From the NCBI GenBank assembly GCA_935421135.1, contig OW285192.1, positions 7,221,501 to 7,285,500 on the forward strand: 64,000 nucleotides of DNA, read 5' to 3'. Below, in pieces: positions 26,970 to 38,079 of the stretch. Numbering within the stretch: position 1 is the stretch's first letter; each line of letters opens with the position of its first letter. The translations under genes and the position numbers were made by a program. Under the pieces are notes generated by a model. That model had not been told where the DNA came from, ran no database searches, and was given only the letters and a program-made list of their open reading frames with translations. Source of the DNA: Bugulina stolonifera (Eukaryota > Bryozoa > Gymnolaemata > Cheilostomatida > Bugulidae).

Positions 26970-27360
26970 CCATCTGGTGTGGGACCCTTCAACAAAAAAC
27001 AAGACCCATGACTTAGAACTAGTCCAAAATAGTGCCATAAGGTTCATAGCCAACCTAAAAGGGCGTGCCGACAGTATATCAGAGGCAAGAGACCTGCTAG
27101 AACTCCAAACCCTGGAAGAAAGACGGAAAAACCACCGGCTAGTTCTGCTCACCAGAATTCTCCAAAACAAAGAGCGGCATCGCTCCCTGTCCAGAGCATA
27201 CGATGACCTAGTGGACAACAGAGAATCAGTAACAGTCACAACTTGAGCAGCCTCTAGAGGAGAGCCAACCTCAATATCAACCAACAAGTGTATCTACCAT
27301 AGTAGTTTCCTACCACGAACCATTCGTGAGATAAGAGGAGAGGACAACCACCAAACCTAA
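26970..27360 (+). pseudogene. Non-LTR retrotransposon ORF2 C-terminus, fragment 2, with in-frame stop
   Basis: Codons from 26977 encode WDPSTKNKTHDLELVQNSAI and then RFIANLKGR and LQTLEERRKNHRL. This is the familiar segment after the reverse transcriptase of LINEs. The frame is interrupted by TGA at 27244-27246, then continues in the same frame through AASRGEPTSISTNKCIYHSS and FLPRTIREIRG to TAA at 27358-27360. The region after the stop matches fragment 1 (RGEPTSI, FLPRTIR), so both come from one family. 5'-truncated and dead. Confidence 0.8.
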
Positions 27361-27399
27361 ACAGCGATGTGCTGTAACAAATAAAAACCCTAATCAAAA

Positions 27400-27980
27400 A
27401 TAGTTAAGCAACTAGAGGCTTTCCTTTGCTGGAGAAGTTCTACCTCATCTGAGGTAAAATTCTGAGGTCAAAGTCTATGTGACCGACCCGACATGGAGTT
27501 ATTTCTTTTACCGAGATATGTTTACTCCTTGCCAACTCGGCCCGGTGTTGTGTTGTCTTTTTACTCATAGCGGGATGGTTAGGCCTACTATAGAAGAGCT
27601 GCTTCACTAAAAGGTAGCGTCATTCTTTTAGTAAATACAGTCTAATGCACCTCTACACTCTTGCCTAGACTTTTGCTGTTAGCTTAGGACTTAGCCTGTA
27701 CTCACCTCTTGCCTGTACCTCAACAACCGGAACTGATAGTCACTGGACTTGTACCGCACAGAAGCCTGCTGCCCTCAAACCTGCTGCCCACAAACCTCTG
27801 GTCTATGGTTGTATAGCCGCTCCTGTCTTGTACAAGCCCGTTACACAGCTGCGCTTGTAATTTTTGAACCAAGTTTACATTAGATACAGTCTACTTCTTG
27901 TGGGTTAATTCATAGTTGCGGAAAGACACTGCTCCTAAGACCGCAACAATATCTTAGTCGCAATAATCATCATTATGTTA
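27400..27980. other. GC-richer block of unknown origin
   Basis: This 0.6 kb block is less AT-rich than its surroundings and follows the LINE fragment directly. It contains the hairpin gttgcgg...ccgcaac near 27914-27946. It could be the rest of a mobile element or the promoter/5' exon region of the TIR gene or the zinc-finger gene. I recognise no coding content. Confidence 0.3.
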
Positions 27981-28367
27981 ATGATAGTTCTAATAAGAAT
28001 AGTCATAATGATAATGTTCAAACAAATGACATTACTCACATGATAGTCAGTGCATAAATAAATAACAGATGTAATACTATAACCTTGCTATAACGACATG
28101 TACATGTACATACACGTAGGAACCTTATATTCATTTTAATTTTTAATAATTCCTTTTTATGAATAGGGTACCATCTCATGCTGGAACCTTTTTAATCTGG
28201 TAATTCAACATGCAGTGTATTTCAAGTGACCAATCAACACCTGAATCATGTTAAGTAACACGGCTATATATAAATGTACATGTAGGCCTATTGGTTGTAG
28301 ATGTAAATTAAATAGGTGATATGTATGCATATTGTAGTTGGATGTCAATTGATGTGTACTTGGAGAT

Positions 28368-31300
28368 ATGGCTGATTTAATCTTAAATTCTTTCGCTAAT
28401 CCATTCTCTGAAGACAGGTTGACCCCTGAACACTTAGCGCTACTGTTTCCAGCCACATTCTACCAAAATGACGAAGCTCTGGCTCTTCACCTAACTGGTA
28501 ACTTTGTAGTTTCGTTAACTAAACTAACTGGTAAAGTAATAGTGCAATGTTACTTAATTTTCACAGTCAGGACTCTAAGGCAGAATTCCATGTAGAAAAG
28601 TTGTCTTCTCCACCATAGCTTATATGAGGATGGTCCAATTTAATTGTCCCAACCATAAACAATCATCTAAGGCTACCATAAATTACATAGTATCACAGCT
28701 AACTGAAATGAACACTTAGATGAGACCAAGCACATGAGATAGAGCTCGGGTACACAAGAGGCCGTTAGCTTCGGCAGAGCAACTTCGTTATTTGTTGGCA
28801 TGGCTCTATAGGCAATGGGTGGTACCAGTTCACTAGTGGCCTTGATTATTATCCAGCCAATCACCAAAGCTTATTTTAAATAATTTATGTAGTTGGAGTC
28901 GTTGTATCTAATATTAACCAATCACAATAGCGCTCCGTGATGCCGTGGCCTGAGAAGACCAACATGTTGGTCTTTGCATAGCCGAACAAACTGTGTGCTG
29001 AACAATAACAATTGCCCTCTTGTGTAGCCTAGCCTTTATGGGTCATGCTCTTTACCTGTTATATGGAATGTGTGTGCGTGTGCTTTTACTGATGTGTGAG
29101 TGGAATTTGAGTCGTATGTATATATGCTCTTATTAGTATACTCACACATTTATTCACTGTAGATATTGGTTAAAACTATCATATGTACAACTTGCAGAGT
29201 CATGCCTGGTGGAGACAACTACCTGGGATGGAGACACTGCAATAGGAGACACAGCTTTCTGGTTAAAGGTACTGAGCACTCCACAGACTGACTACCTTAA
29301 GCAACAGAAACGTGCCTTTAAACATATGGTAGCGGATATGTGTAAGAGCGTGACTGTAAAAAATGTAAGTTAATTAATGGTTACTGCTTATTGAAATATT
29401 TTAGGATGATGCTTGTACAATTTCTGTCATGCTGTATTCTCATAAATATCCAGGGTGTTGCATCAACTCCAGAAGCTGTTAGACGACCAGAGAACCCCTC
29501 GGCGTCTGCGGTGACTCCCGATACCTCAGCAGCTCAACCAATTAGAAAGCACAAGACTACAAACCCACCGAGGACGTTGGTAAAGCACAACCCTGCGCCT
29601 ACAACTATACTGGCCCTGAATGAACAGCAAGGTAGGCTGTCTTTGTCATTGAGAATACATACACGTACATTATTAATTTAGTGGTGTATATTTGGAATTA
29701 TCCCCTCTTTATAGATTGTTTTATAGGTTATTATAGAGATGTAAATAGCTGTAAGTGCGCTTCTAACTTCTGGACTATCAAGAATGTTGCTTAATTTCTT
29801 CAGGAGATAAAGATTTATCTAGTGCTATGTAGATTTGGTAGTACCTCCTCTGTTCAAAGTCCTTCCACCTGTTGTATAATTGTACAGCTGTTATTTCCTC
29901 CTTGTAGATAATAACTCTGGTAAACCTAAGGCTACAACTCAGGTAAGCAGTACATTTGTTTTAATACTGAATATTATGTTGGGCCTTCTTCTAGTATAAT
30001 ATAGTAGATAATAATTATTCCAATTATGAGTTGACCTCAGTGACCTCTTTCAAAGTGTTCCCTATCCTGATTGGTTGTTACTATAAACAGCAAGGCCTAT
30101 CCTGATTGGTTGTTACTATAAACAGCAAGGCCTATCTTGATTGGTTGTTACTATAAACAGCAAGGCCTATCCTGATTGGTTGTAACTATAAACAGCAAGG
30201 CCTATCCTGATTGGTTGTTACTATAAACAGCAAGGCCTATCCTGATTGGTTGTAACTATAAACAGCAAGGCCTATTGTTATTTAGGCAAGCTTAGTATTT
30301 TTAACTGTAGTAACTTACAATCGCTTTTATTAGTAACTCACTTGGCTAATCGTAAACATGTGCCCATAGTATTTGTCACAGCTAACACCAAAGACCATTA
30401 ATCACTGGCAATATGCCAGCTCATTAGGGTACACGACTTCTAATGTTTGTTACACGCAGCTTATTGTGAACAAATGTTATATTCATAGGCGACCAGGATA
30501 ACTTTGGAGGCCATCGCTAGTCCAACTCCGGGATTTGGTCTCAACTCGTACAAGTGCAAGTTGTGTGACTTTGCTACTGACACGAGAGAGAGGCTTAATC
30601 ATCACCAGAAAATAACGCATGCTGTAGAGAGACCGTACAGCTGTGAGTACTGTGACTACACTTCACGATACCCTTGGAATATTAAGACCCATATAGAGAA
30701 CGTACATCTCAAGACTAAACGCTTTAAATGCTCCCATTGTGACTTTGCGTCACCTCAGGCGTGTCTGCTTAGACGCCATGTTAATAGGGTTCACACCAAC
30801 GCCAGAGATGTGAAGTGTCAGTACTGCGATTACCGTACAAATCACAAAGATGTACTCAGACGTCATGTCCATATGAAGCATACGGGTGAATTTGATCACA
30901 AATGTCCGCATTGCCCGTTCGGACGTGACGCTAAGTATGAGGTTGAAGATCATATCAATGCTGTCCATCTCAGGAAGGTTATATATCAGTGCTCGGAGTG
31001 CAGCTTTCAGACCTATCGGAAAATCACTCTACGAACGCACCATAAGGATCATGAAACAAAGGAATTACTGACTTGTCCAGCTTGCACGACAAAGAGCATT
31101 TATCCTTCCTCTATGGCCAAGCATATACGGGAAGAGCATCCTAATATACCTATACCTGCAGAGCTCAAAGATGCTAGGCGTAGAACTGAGCAAAGATCGA
31201 TTAGTGATGGTGATGTAGACTATACTCCAGTACTCATGTGTAAATGTAAGCTGTGTGATTTTACCTGCGAGAGGATAACAAAGTTGAAAGCTCACGTTAG

Positions 31301-31835
31301 GCGAGTACATAATCAAGGTGGCCGCCATAGCTGTCACATATGTAACACTGGCTTTGCTAACAAACGGAATTTTAAAAATCACATGACTAAGCAACATCCA
31401 GGTGTCGCTATTCCAGAACAAAGTCCGCAATCCTCACAAGTTGCAGCTGATAAACAGATGGACACCGCAATAGCAATGACATCTTCAGCAGCCAGTGTTA
31501 ATCCTGTTGCACTAGCTGTTGACACTCATATTTCTACTAGTAATGCCGTTAGTACGGACCTAGAATCTTCTACAAGTATGTTTACTCCTGCATCTGCAAT
31601 GCAAACTAACCCTGCTATATACTGTGACACTGCTATGTACAGTGGTAGTACCACACATATCAACTCGACTACAACTGTAGATACTACTATGCATGGTAAT
31701 TCCGGTGCAGATGGTAACGATACTGTTGTTCTTACGCTTCAGGCAGCTCAGGACTCTTCAGATGGCCATTCTGGCGAGACTATTGTGTTTCTGTCTCAAA
31801 CTGAATCTCCAAGTGACCATGACCTATTACCCTAA
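28368..31835 (+). CDS. Nine-finger C2H2 zinc-finger protein, copy 1
   Basis: Five exons: 28368-28497, 29198-29364, 29454-29631, 29908-29942, 30489-31835; 618 aa. An in-frame TGA lies just upstream of the chosen ATG. Exons 1-2 encode a conserved domain of about 95 residues that I do not recognise (LTPEHLALLFPATFYQND, then FWLKVLSTPQTDYLKQQK). Exons 3-4 are a Pro/Thr-rich linker. The last exon holds nine C2H2 fingers of the type CxxC-x12-HxxxxH, for example FKCSHCDFASPQACLLRRH. They are closely spaced and have the aromatic-Asp pattern seen in REST- and ZFX-like proteins, then a Ser/Thr/Ala-rich tail. Expected to be a nuclear DNA-binding regulator; its targets are unknown. Intron phases are 1,0,1,0, identical to copy 2. 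An AATAAA lies at 31987-31992. Confidence 0.94.
30061..30270. repeat. 35-bp tandem repeat, six copies
   Basis: Six nearly identical units lie in intron 4 of zinc-finger copy 1. Each starts cctatcctgattggttgtta and ends with ctataaacagcaagg. Each unit carries ATTGG (an inverted CCAAT box) and TATAAA. Confidence 0.95.
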
Positions 31836-32300
31836 TATAGTTTCTGAGTCTTCAAACTACGCGTAGAGTTGGGTACTTAGACATACCATCTCATTGATTT
31901 GAACTAATGAATTTTAATGTGTTATTCTTTCTAGTAATTTATATTTTTATGGTGATGTTTTTTTTCACTGTTCACATATTTTGTTCAATAAAACACAAAA
32001 GCAGCAGTACAAATAATGCCCTTGTTGATCCAAAACTAACCCATCTACTGCTATATATTCATCCTATAGATAATACAAGTGCATATCCTAACTTGCTACT
32101 TGGTGTTTGAGCTAGCTTTTTGTCTTAGCACTTCCTATGCTGATTGGGGAACAGTGCTAACTTCAAATTCTGCTGGCTATTGGTTCTGGTCTCTAGTGAA
32201 GAAATTCTGAAGGCTGTATCATAACCCTTTAGCTTCTATGCCCTCAAATTTCTCCAGCAGAAGCAACCACATCAACAATTATTTATATTTGCTTCATTCA
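31836..32300. other. 3' UTR of zinc-finger copy 1 and spacer
   Basis: Contains the AATAAA at 31987-31992. No other feature seen. Confidence 0.5.
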
Positions 32301-32608
32301 GTGGGGAAAAACAACACTGCTTATATATCTGTTCACGAGTTGTCTGCCCCTTTAAATCGGAGGTCACAACTCCAATCAGCAGTGATCAGTCATGTGATGT
32401 CATCGAGCAAGGCGTTACATCGCGATAAACGAAGCCATAGCCATTTTATAAGGTTAGTCTTAGACTAGTTAATGCACGTAAGAACATCTATTTTACACTT
32501 TTGCTAGTTATCTTCGTTTGCAGGTGTGATACTAGCGTACAGGTTGTTAAAGTCGAGTTGGCGTTGACCGCTTCAAATTCCAGATACAAGCAAGACGGTT
32601 TGAATCAG
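32300..32608 (+). other. Possible 5' UTR exons of zinc-finger copy 2
   Basis: A donor (ATAAG|gttagt) ends a candidate first exon at 32452. A second candidate exon at 32524-32608 is bounded by a good acceptor (cttcgtttgcag) and donor (AATCAG|gtagga). The coding exon of copy 2 begins after an acceptor at 34739, 19 bases before its ATG, so upstream untranslated exons are expected. These two fit, but no transcript confirms them. Confidence 0.35.
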
Positions 32609-33212
32609 GTAGGAGATCATTGCTGAAACTGTTTTTGATATCTTATCCTGTCTGTGATGTTATAACTATGAGCTTGCATACATGCAGGAGATGCTGTTGT
32701 TGAAAGTATTCACATGTTTCTCAATTTTGTTTCAAGTCTCAATTCGTTCAAATGAAGCATAATTATAATAAATATAAAGTTCCTGCGAGTAAAAGTTGAT
32801 GAAATTCAATATCTATTCTTCTATAATATTAAATATATATTTCACAAGGTTTAAATGTAAATAGATCAACACTAATTTCAACAACAATGAGTCGGTCGCT
32901 CAATATTACAAGCCCGAACTATGCATACCTACTCATACTGTGTAAGTTGTTGAAAAATAAGAATATTCGTTGGCATAAGATAACTAAGTAATTAGCGAGA
33001 CAGTGTCTGTGACGTCGGTCTGTAAAGTAATTGAATTTAAATTGAATTTAGATGTAGAAAGAAATGTTATTGTAGTAATAGGCCTACTAGTTATACTAGA
33101 TCTAAAAGAGTTTAAGTCACTTTGAGTGTGCAGTGGGCTCGGTGTAATGATCAGATGGGTATCCAGGTGTTACTGATTTGATTAGTCACATCAGAACATG
33201 CACGGAAGCGAG

Positions 33213-34117
33213 TGTCAATGTTATGTTAATGCAAGGAGTAAGAGAGAGAAGGAGGCTCGTCCATGAGAATTTTGTGTTCGATGTGCTCCTCGGTTTAAAA
33301 ATATGAGCACATGAGTCGCTGGCATTAAGCGAGTAGACAACTCCGTTGACTCATGATGCGCTTCTTCATTGCTAAACAGGTATAAAAGCAATGCACATGT
33401 GCACGGCTCTGGCGCTTACTACATCACAGCTATAACATCCAATCAAAATAATTTCTATGGAGAGATAAACATTGTTGTTTATTGACATAGCCTATAGTTT
33501 GAGCACTATTTTCATTTGGTGTGGGCATGTTGTAGGGCCCACAAACTAGCCTACCAACTAAAATGGTATCTGAACTATACACCATAAATCAAATTCAGTA
33601 TATGGAGTCCTGATGTTAGAGAAACGTGTTCCACAAATTTGCTCGTTTTAACCGCGATTTCGGCGTTCGTACATTTTTTTTATTATGAAGGAGCAAAGTT
33701 TAAATTTGGATTTCAACTTAACCAATTGCAGCAAGTTTAAATTTATCAGGATTATTTTTGCTTAATTTGTTGAGCATGTTGGTATTTGCAAAAAGTGTTA
33801 TTTTACGTTGAGATACGCAATTTTCTTCAAATCTGGCGAACTTACTTGCCGATATTTATCATATCTCATTGAAATAAGTAGTGTGTATATAATCAGCCTG
33901 TTCATTAGAGTGTTACCAATTATTGACATTGATTATATTTTAATTTTAGTTGATGTGGGAATTTTACTTTTTTAAAAATATTCATCATCTTTTCTTCTGA
34001 CTTTACCAAGTACCCGAGGCGCACATCGAACACCGGAAACCCATTGTAGCATATACACCAGTTTTCATGGACGAGCCTCCTTCTCTCTCTTACTCCTTGG
34101 TTAATGTAACATTCGAA
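33213..34117. mobile_element. Fold-back element / inverted-repeat transposon remnant
   Basis: Two arms of roughly 80-105 bp are inverted relative to each other. A perfect 35-bp core at 33232-33266 is the reverse complement of 34065-34099; within it is gagagagaaggaggctcgtc. A second block (gtgttcgatgtgc, 33274-33286) matches the inverted sequence at about 34020-34032 with one mismatch. The right arm has about 20 extra bases between blocks, and outer homology fades near 33213 and 34117. The arms enclose about 720 bp without coding potential. This looks like a non-autonomous terminal-inverted-repeat or fold-back element; target-site duplications were not clear. Confidence 0.75.
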
Positions 34118-34758
34118 TGTGTAGCTTATGTTGTTATATCTAGTTCAGAATGGGAATATGATATTAAAATTATGTAGCCTATAGGCCTACCTTAGGCCAA
34201 TTAGCCTACTATGTGCTTGCAGTATCTGACTACGATATAACCTAATTAATAATTTAATATTAGGCCTATATATAAAATAATTAAATATATGAGACTGCGC
34301 AGCCTATAGCCTAATATGTGATAACTGAGCCGTATGGTTGTGGTAAGAGACGTAGTGGTAGTGGTAAGAGACGAGAGCGTGAAGACAACTCCAACTGACG
34401 TTAGAAGATGTGTACTACAGAGGAGCTATAAGGAAATAAAATATTTGGTAGGGGTTTCGGGGTAAACAAGAGTTTGATTTCTAGTGGTAGTACCTAACCA
34501 TAGTTGAAGATGTCTTATTTTTCTCTCATGCTATTTCATACTCGTTCAATACTTTTACCACTACTGATAACTGACCATGTATTCTATATAGGCCTAACCA
34601 CAAACAAATTAATTGTTACAGCTTTATATCACATTCACCTTGACAAGTCTGTAGGCTATTTGACAACTTTTCTGTGGACCATGTTGAGCAGTTGAATGCT
34701 TTTTTCTACTATTTATTTGATATGTTGTTACTCTTGTAGGTCAGTGTATTCAACAACT

Positions 34759-37641
34759 ATGGAAGAAGAACCGGAAAGACTGAACCCATATGCTGCGGAG
34801 AAGCTATCACCTCAGCATCTGGAGTTACTCTACCCTGCTGTGTTCTATAAATCTGATGAGGATCTCTCTCTTCACCTCTCACGTTAGTCTTTATTATGAC
34901 TTTCTATTGGTCAGTCTACTAGTATAACTGGTTATTCGTCACTTTGGTCAAGGAAGTGTCTATGTTTTGTATTGGTTTCACTAATGCGTTTCATGATGAA
35001 TACAGTATATGCCTGTGTATTCAAGGTTGAAATTTATGGTTTATATTCAAGTTAATAATGTTATATCGCTCTGGGTTGCTGTTTATTAGTTAGCTAACCC
35101 ATTTATATGCAGTGGTGACAATTCGAACAGTTATTAAGGAATCCATATCTAATACTAGCTGCTACTAAAATTTCACCGCTCACTATTTTGGTATAATATG
35201 GTTGACCACGCTTACAGAATCATGTCTGGTGGACGCATTAGCCTGGGAGGGAGACAAGGCTATAGGGGAGACTGCATTCTGGCTGAAAGTACTGAGCACT
35301 CCGCAGACTGACTACCTCAAGCAGCAGAAGAAGCTCTTCAAGTTAGCTATAGCTGAGAGATGCAAAGGGATCTCTGATAGTTATGTAAGCTGTGTACATT
35401 ATGATCATTTGATCTGGTCTAACACTGCGTTTCTCCAAACATGCTTATTTGATATAACATAACACTGAATATTTGTTGTCTGTTCTAAACAGCACATTGA
35501 GTATACATGTACAGTGTGATTTACTGCTGTTACAGAACACACCAGGACTTGGCATACCACCAGAAGTGATTACTCTGGACATGAACACTAAGCAACCAGA
35601 ACCGAAGCCCCCGACACCAGTTGCTGTTCCTGTGATGGAGAAGAGACAGCAGCTCAAGCCTGTTATCCGAGTAACCACTTCAGAGAATGGTACCCAGGTT
35701 GGAGTGCTCACTACTGTACAAGGTAAGCTGTATGAAAGTTGATGAGCGAGTTTCACTGAGCTGTATGATAGAGTATGGTACTTCCAGGTTAAACCTTTGA
35801 ATTATTATTTTTGCATTAACATTAAAACACTTATTTCTTTATAAGAAATGTGTATCTCCGCTACCATCCCACAATAACTCAATTATCCATTTTTAAGTCT
35901 CAATAGGATGGTGCAGAATGTTTAACGCTGTTTAGAGTTTGTCGTTGGAAATTTTATCAAGTTTTTAGTTCAATGAATGTTCAATTTTAGGAGCTACTTA
36001 TCCTCTCTCAGAGTAAGACAACTCCAAGTATGAAGTACTGTATGATAACTTATTATTTGTATTTACTGGTTGTAGAGACAGTAGAGGCCCCTGTCCCAGT
36101 TACTGATCACATGCTCACTGATAACGAATGGGACTTGATAGAGAAACATCTCAACAATGGAGTGACAGATACTGCCACTCAGGTAAGTTCCTCTCCAATA
36201 GCATAAATGCAGCCTCTATATGCTCACCTCGGCCTGGGATATTTCTCAGGCTTGTTTTCTTTTAGCCTAGCATCACATTTGTTTTACTAGATTGAACTCG
36301 TACTGCATGACTAGTTGTTGGTACTGTGTGGATGTTATTTTGCAGTAGGCGATAAAGTTATGGTTCACTTGGTTGTGTAACACTGTAGCTATACTCTTGT
36401 AGAACGCTGCCGACTTTGCCAGTCCTACGCCAGGCTTTGGTATCAAGACATACAAGTGTCGCCACTGCGAGTTTGCCTCCGACAACCGAGCAGGACTCAA
36501 CCGTCACCAGAAGATGAATCATGCCGATGAGCTGCCTTACAGCTGTGATCGCTGCGACTACACGTCCAAGTACGCATGGAGTGTCAAGACGCACATTGAC
36601 AGCGTACATCTCAAGAGCAAGAGATTCAAGTGTCCACTGTGTGACTACGCCACGTCACAGGCCTGTTTCCTGAAACGGCATACCCTCAGGCGTCACAACC
36701 CGGATAAAGGAGCATATAAATGTTCGTATTGTGATTATGCCGCTCACCACCCCAACAGCCTTCAGAGACACGTCAACAGACAGCACACCCATAACTTTGC
36801 TCATAAGTGCCCTTACTGTGACTTTGGCAGGGATTGCAAGTACTTGGTGGAGGACCACATTAATGACGTTCATCTGAAGAAAGTCATCTATCAGTGCTCC
36901 GAGTGCAGCTTCCAGACGTACAAGCAGAGAGCTCTGAAGAGCCACCACAAGACCCACCTGAACAAGAGTGTCATGCAGTGCTCAGAGTGCGAGTTTAAGT
37001 CTGTCAGTGTCAGCGGCCTTACCAAGCACATGAAACAGGAACACCCGGATGTTGACGCTAAGGCTACAGTGGCAGGAACTAAAGGCAAGAAGAGCTTAGC
37101 TTCTGTAGTACAGCATGATGGAGATGAGTACACCGCTGTGGTCATGGGGAAATGTAAGCACTGTGAATATGCCAATGAGAATCTTCTCAAGCTAAAGGCT
37201 CATGTACGTCGCTACCACAAGAAGGGCAATGCTAAGTGCCCCCACTGCCCGTTTGCTGCCGTTACAAAGGTATCCCTGGCGAAACACATTAACAGCAAAC
37301 ATGGTAGTCTGGCCTCCACAGCTGCTTCTGCTAATGTTATTATGAACAGCGATGCTACAGCAGACGGTACAACTACCGCTACCATGGCTGCAGCTCTGGA
37401 CACTGCTGGCTTGGCAACAGCAAGTATTGTTGAGGATACGATGGAGCAGGTCCAGGTTGGACTAGGGGAGGTGACCAGTGAAGTGACTACTGTGGCTGAA
37501 GTGGGATCCGTTGTGGAACAGTCTGGGCTAACCGTGGTGGAACAGTCAGGTTTGTCTGTTGTGGAACAGCCTGGTTTACCAACCGTCTCCATTGTTGAGG
37601 GAACAGATGGAAATATTATAGTGGTACAGAGTGCTCAGTGA
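34759..37641 (+). CDS. Nine-finger C2H2 zinc-finger protein, copy 2
   Basis: Five exons: 34759-34882, 35218-35384, 35536-35722, 36076-36182, 36403-37641; 607 aa. This is a tandem duplicate of copy 1: same strand, same exon order, same intron phases, exon 2 of identical length (167 nt). The same unrecognised N-terminal domain is present (LSPQHLELLYPAVFYKSDED; FWLKVLSTPQTDYLKQQKK). The linker differs almost completely. The last exon encodes nine C2H2 fingers matching copy 1 one-for-one, for example FKCPLCDYATSQACFLKRH. The tail is Ala/Thr/Val-rich and contains three VVEQSGL/VVEQPGL repeats. Expected nuclear regulator. It is somewhat GC-richer than copy 1 in the finger exon. AATAAA at 37888-37893. 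Confidence 0.94.
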
Positions 37642-38079
37642 GTACTAATCAAACGATGATGCGTACTGTACATGTATATAGGAATGACTGTATAATATTA
37701 CCTTTTTCTTTATGGTTTTGATTTTCCTTTGTGTGTTGCAAGTGATGCTCTAGCACTTCATAGGTTACAAAATGATGTAGCCTATATTATGGCAATTGCC
37801 CTACATTAGCTTTGACATTATTTTGCTTTCATATAATTTGATGGTTACAATGATGATTTATGGTACTTTATTTTATACTGGAGAAATAATAAATTTAATA
37901 TTATTAATATGCTGAAAGGCTATTATATTGTTAGTATTACATAACATGGATTTCAGATGTACATGGTGTGGCTAATACAATACACATTACTATATTTAAC
38001 AGAATGGAGCAAGGTCATCTTGAACAGTACTGAAAACTTTACAACAGAAATCATATGAATAATGTTACAATGGTTCATT
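37642..38079. other. Convergent spacer between zinc-finger copy 2 and ADAR
   Basis: 438 bp. The plus-strand AATAAA at 37888-37893 and the minus-strand AATAAA (TTTATT at 37867-37872) lie about 20 bp apart, so the two transcripts probably end over the same sequence. No gene. Confidence 0.6.

Noticed and set aside
30061..30270. CRISPR-like array
   Set aside because: Direct repeats are contiguous with no unique spacers, and the genome is eukaryotic. The same applies to the 49-bp and 36-bp arrays.
32238..32468. Small plus-strand ORF as an independent gene
   Set aside because: No family resemblance; a donor interrupts it, and the region is more simply read as 5' untranslated exon(s) of zinc-finger copy 2.
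33375..33400. TATA box (gtataaaagc) as the promoter of zinc-finger copy 2
   Set aside because: It lies inside the fold-back element, and candidate 5' exons lie upstream of it. Kept only as a remote possibility.
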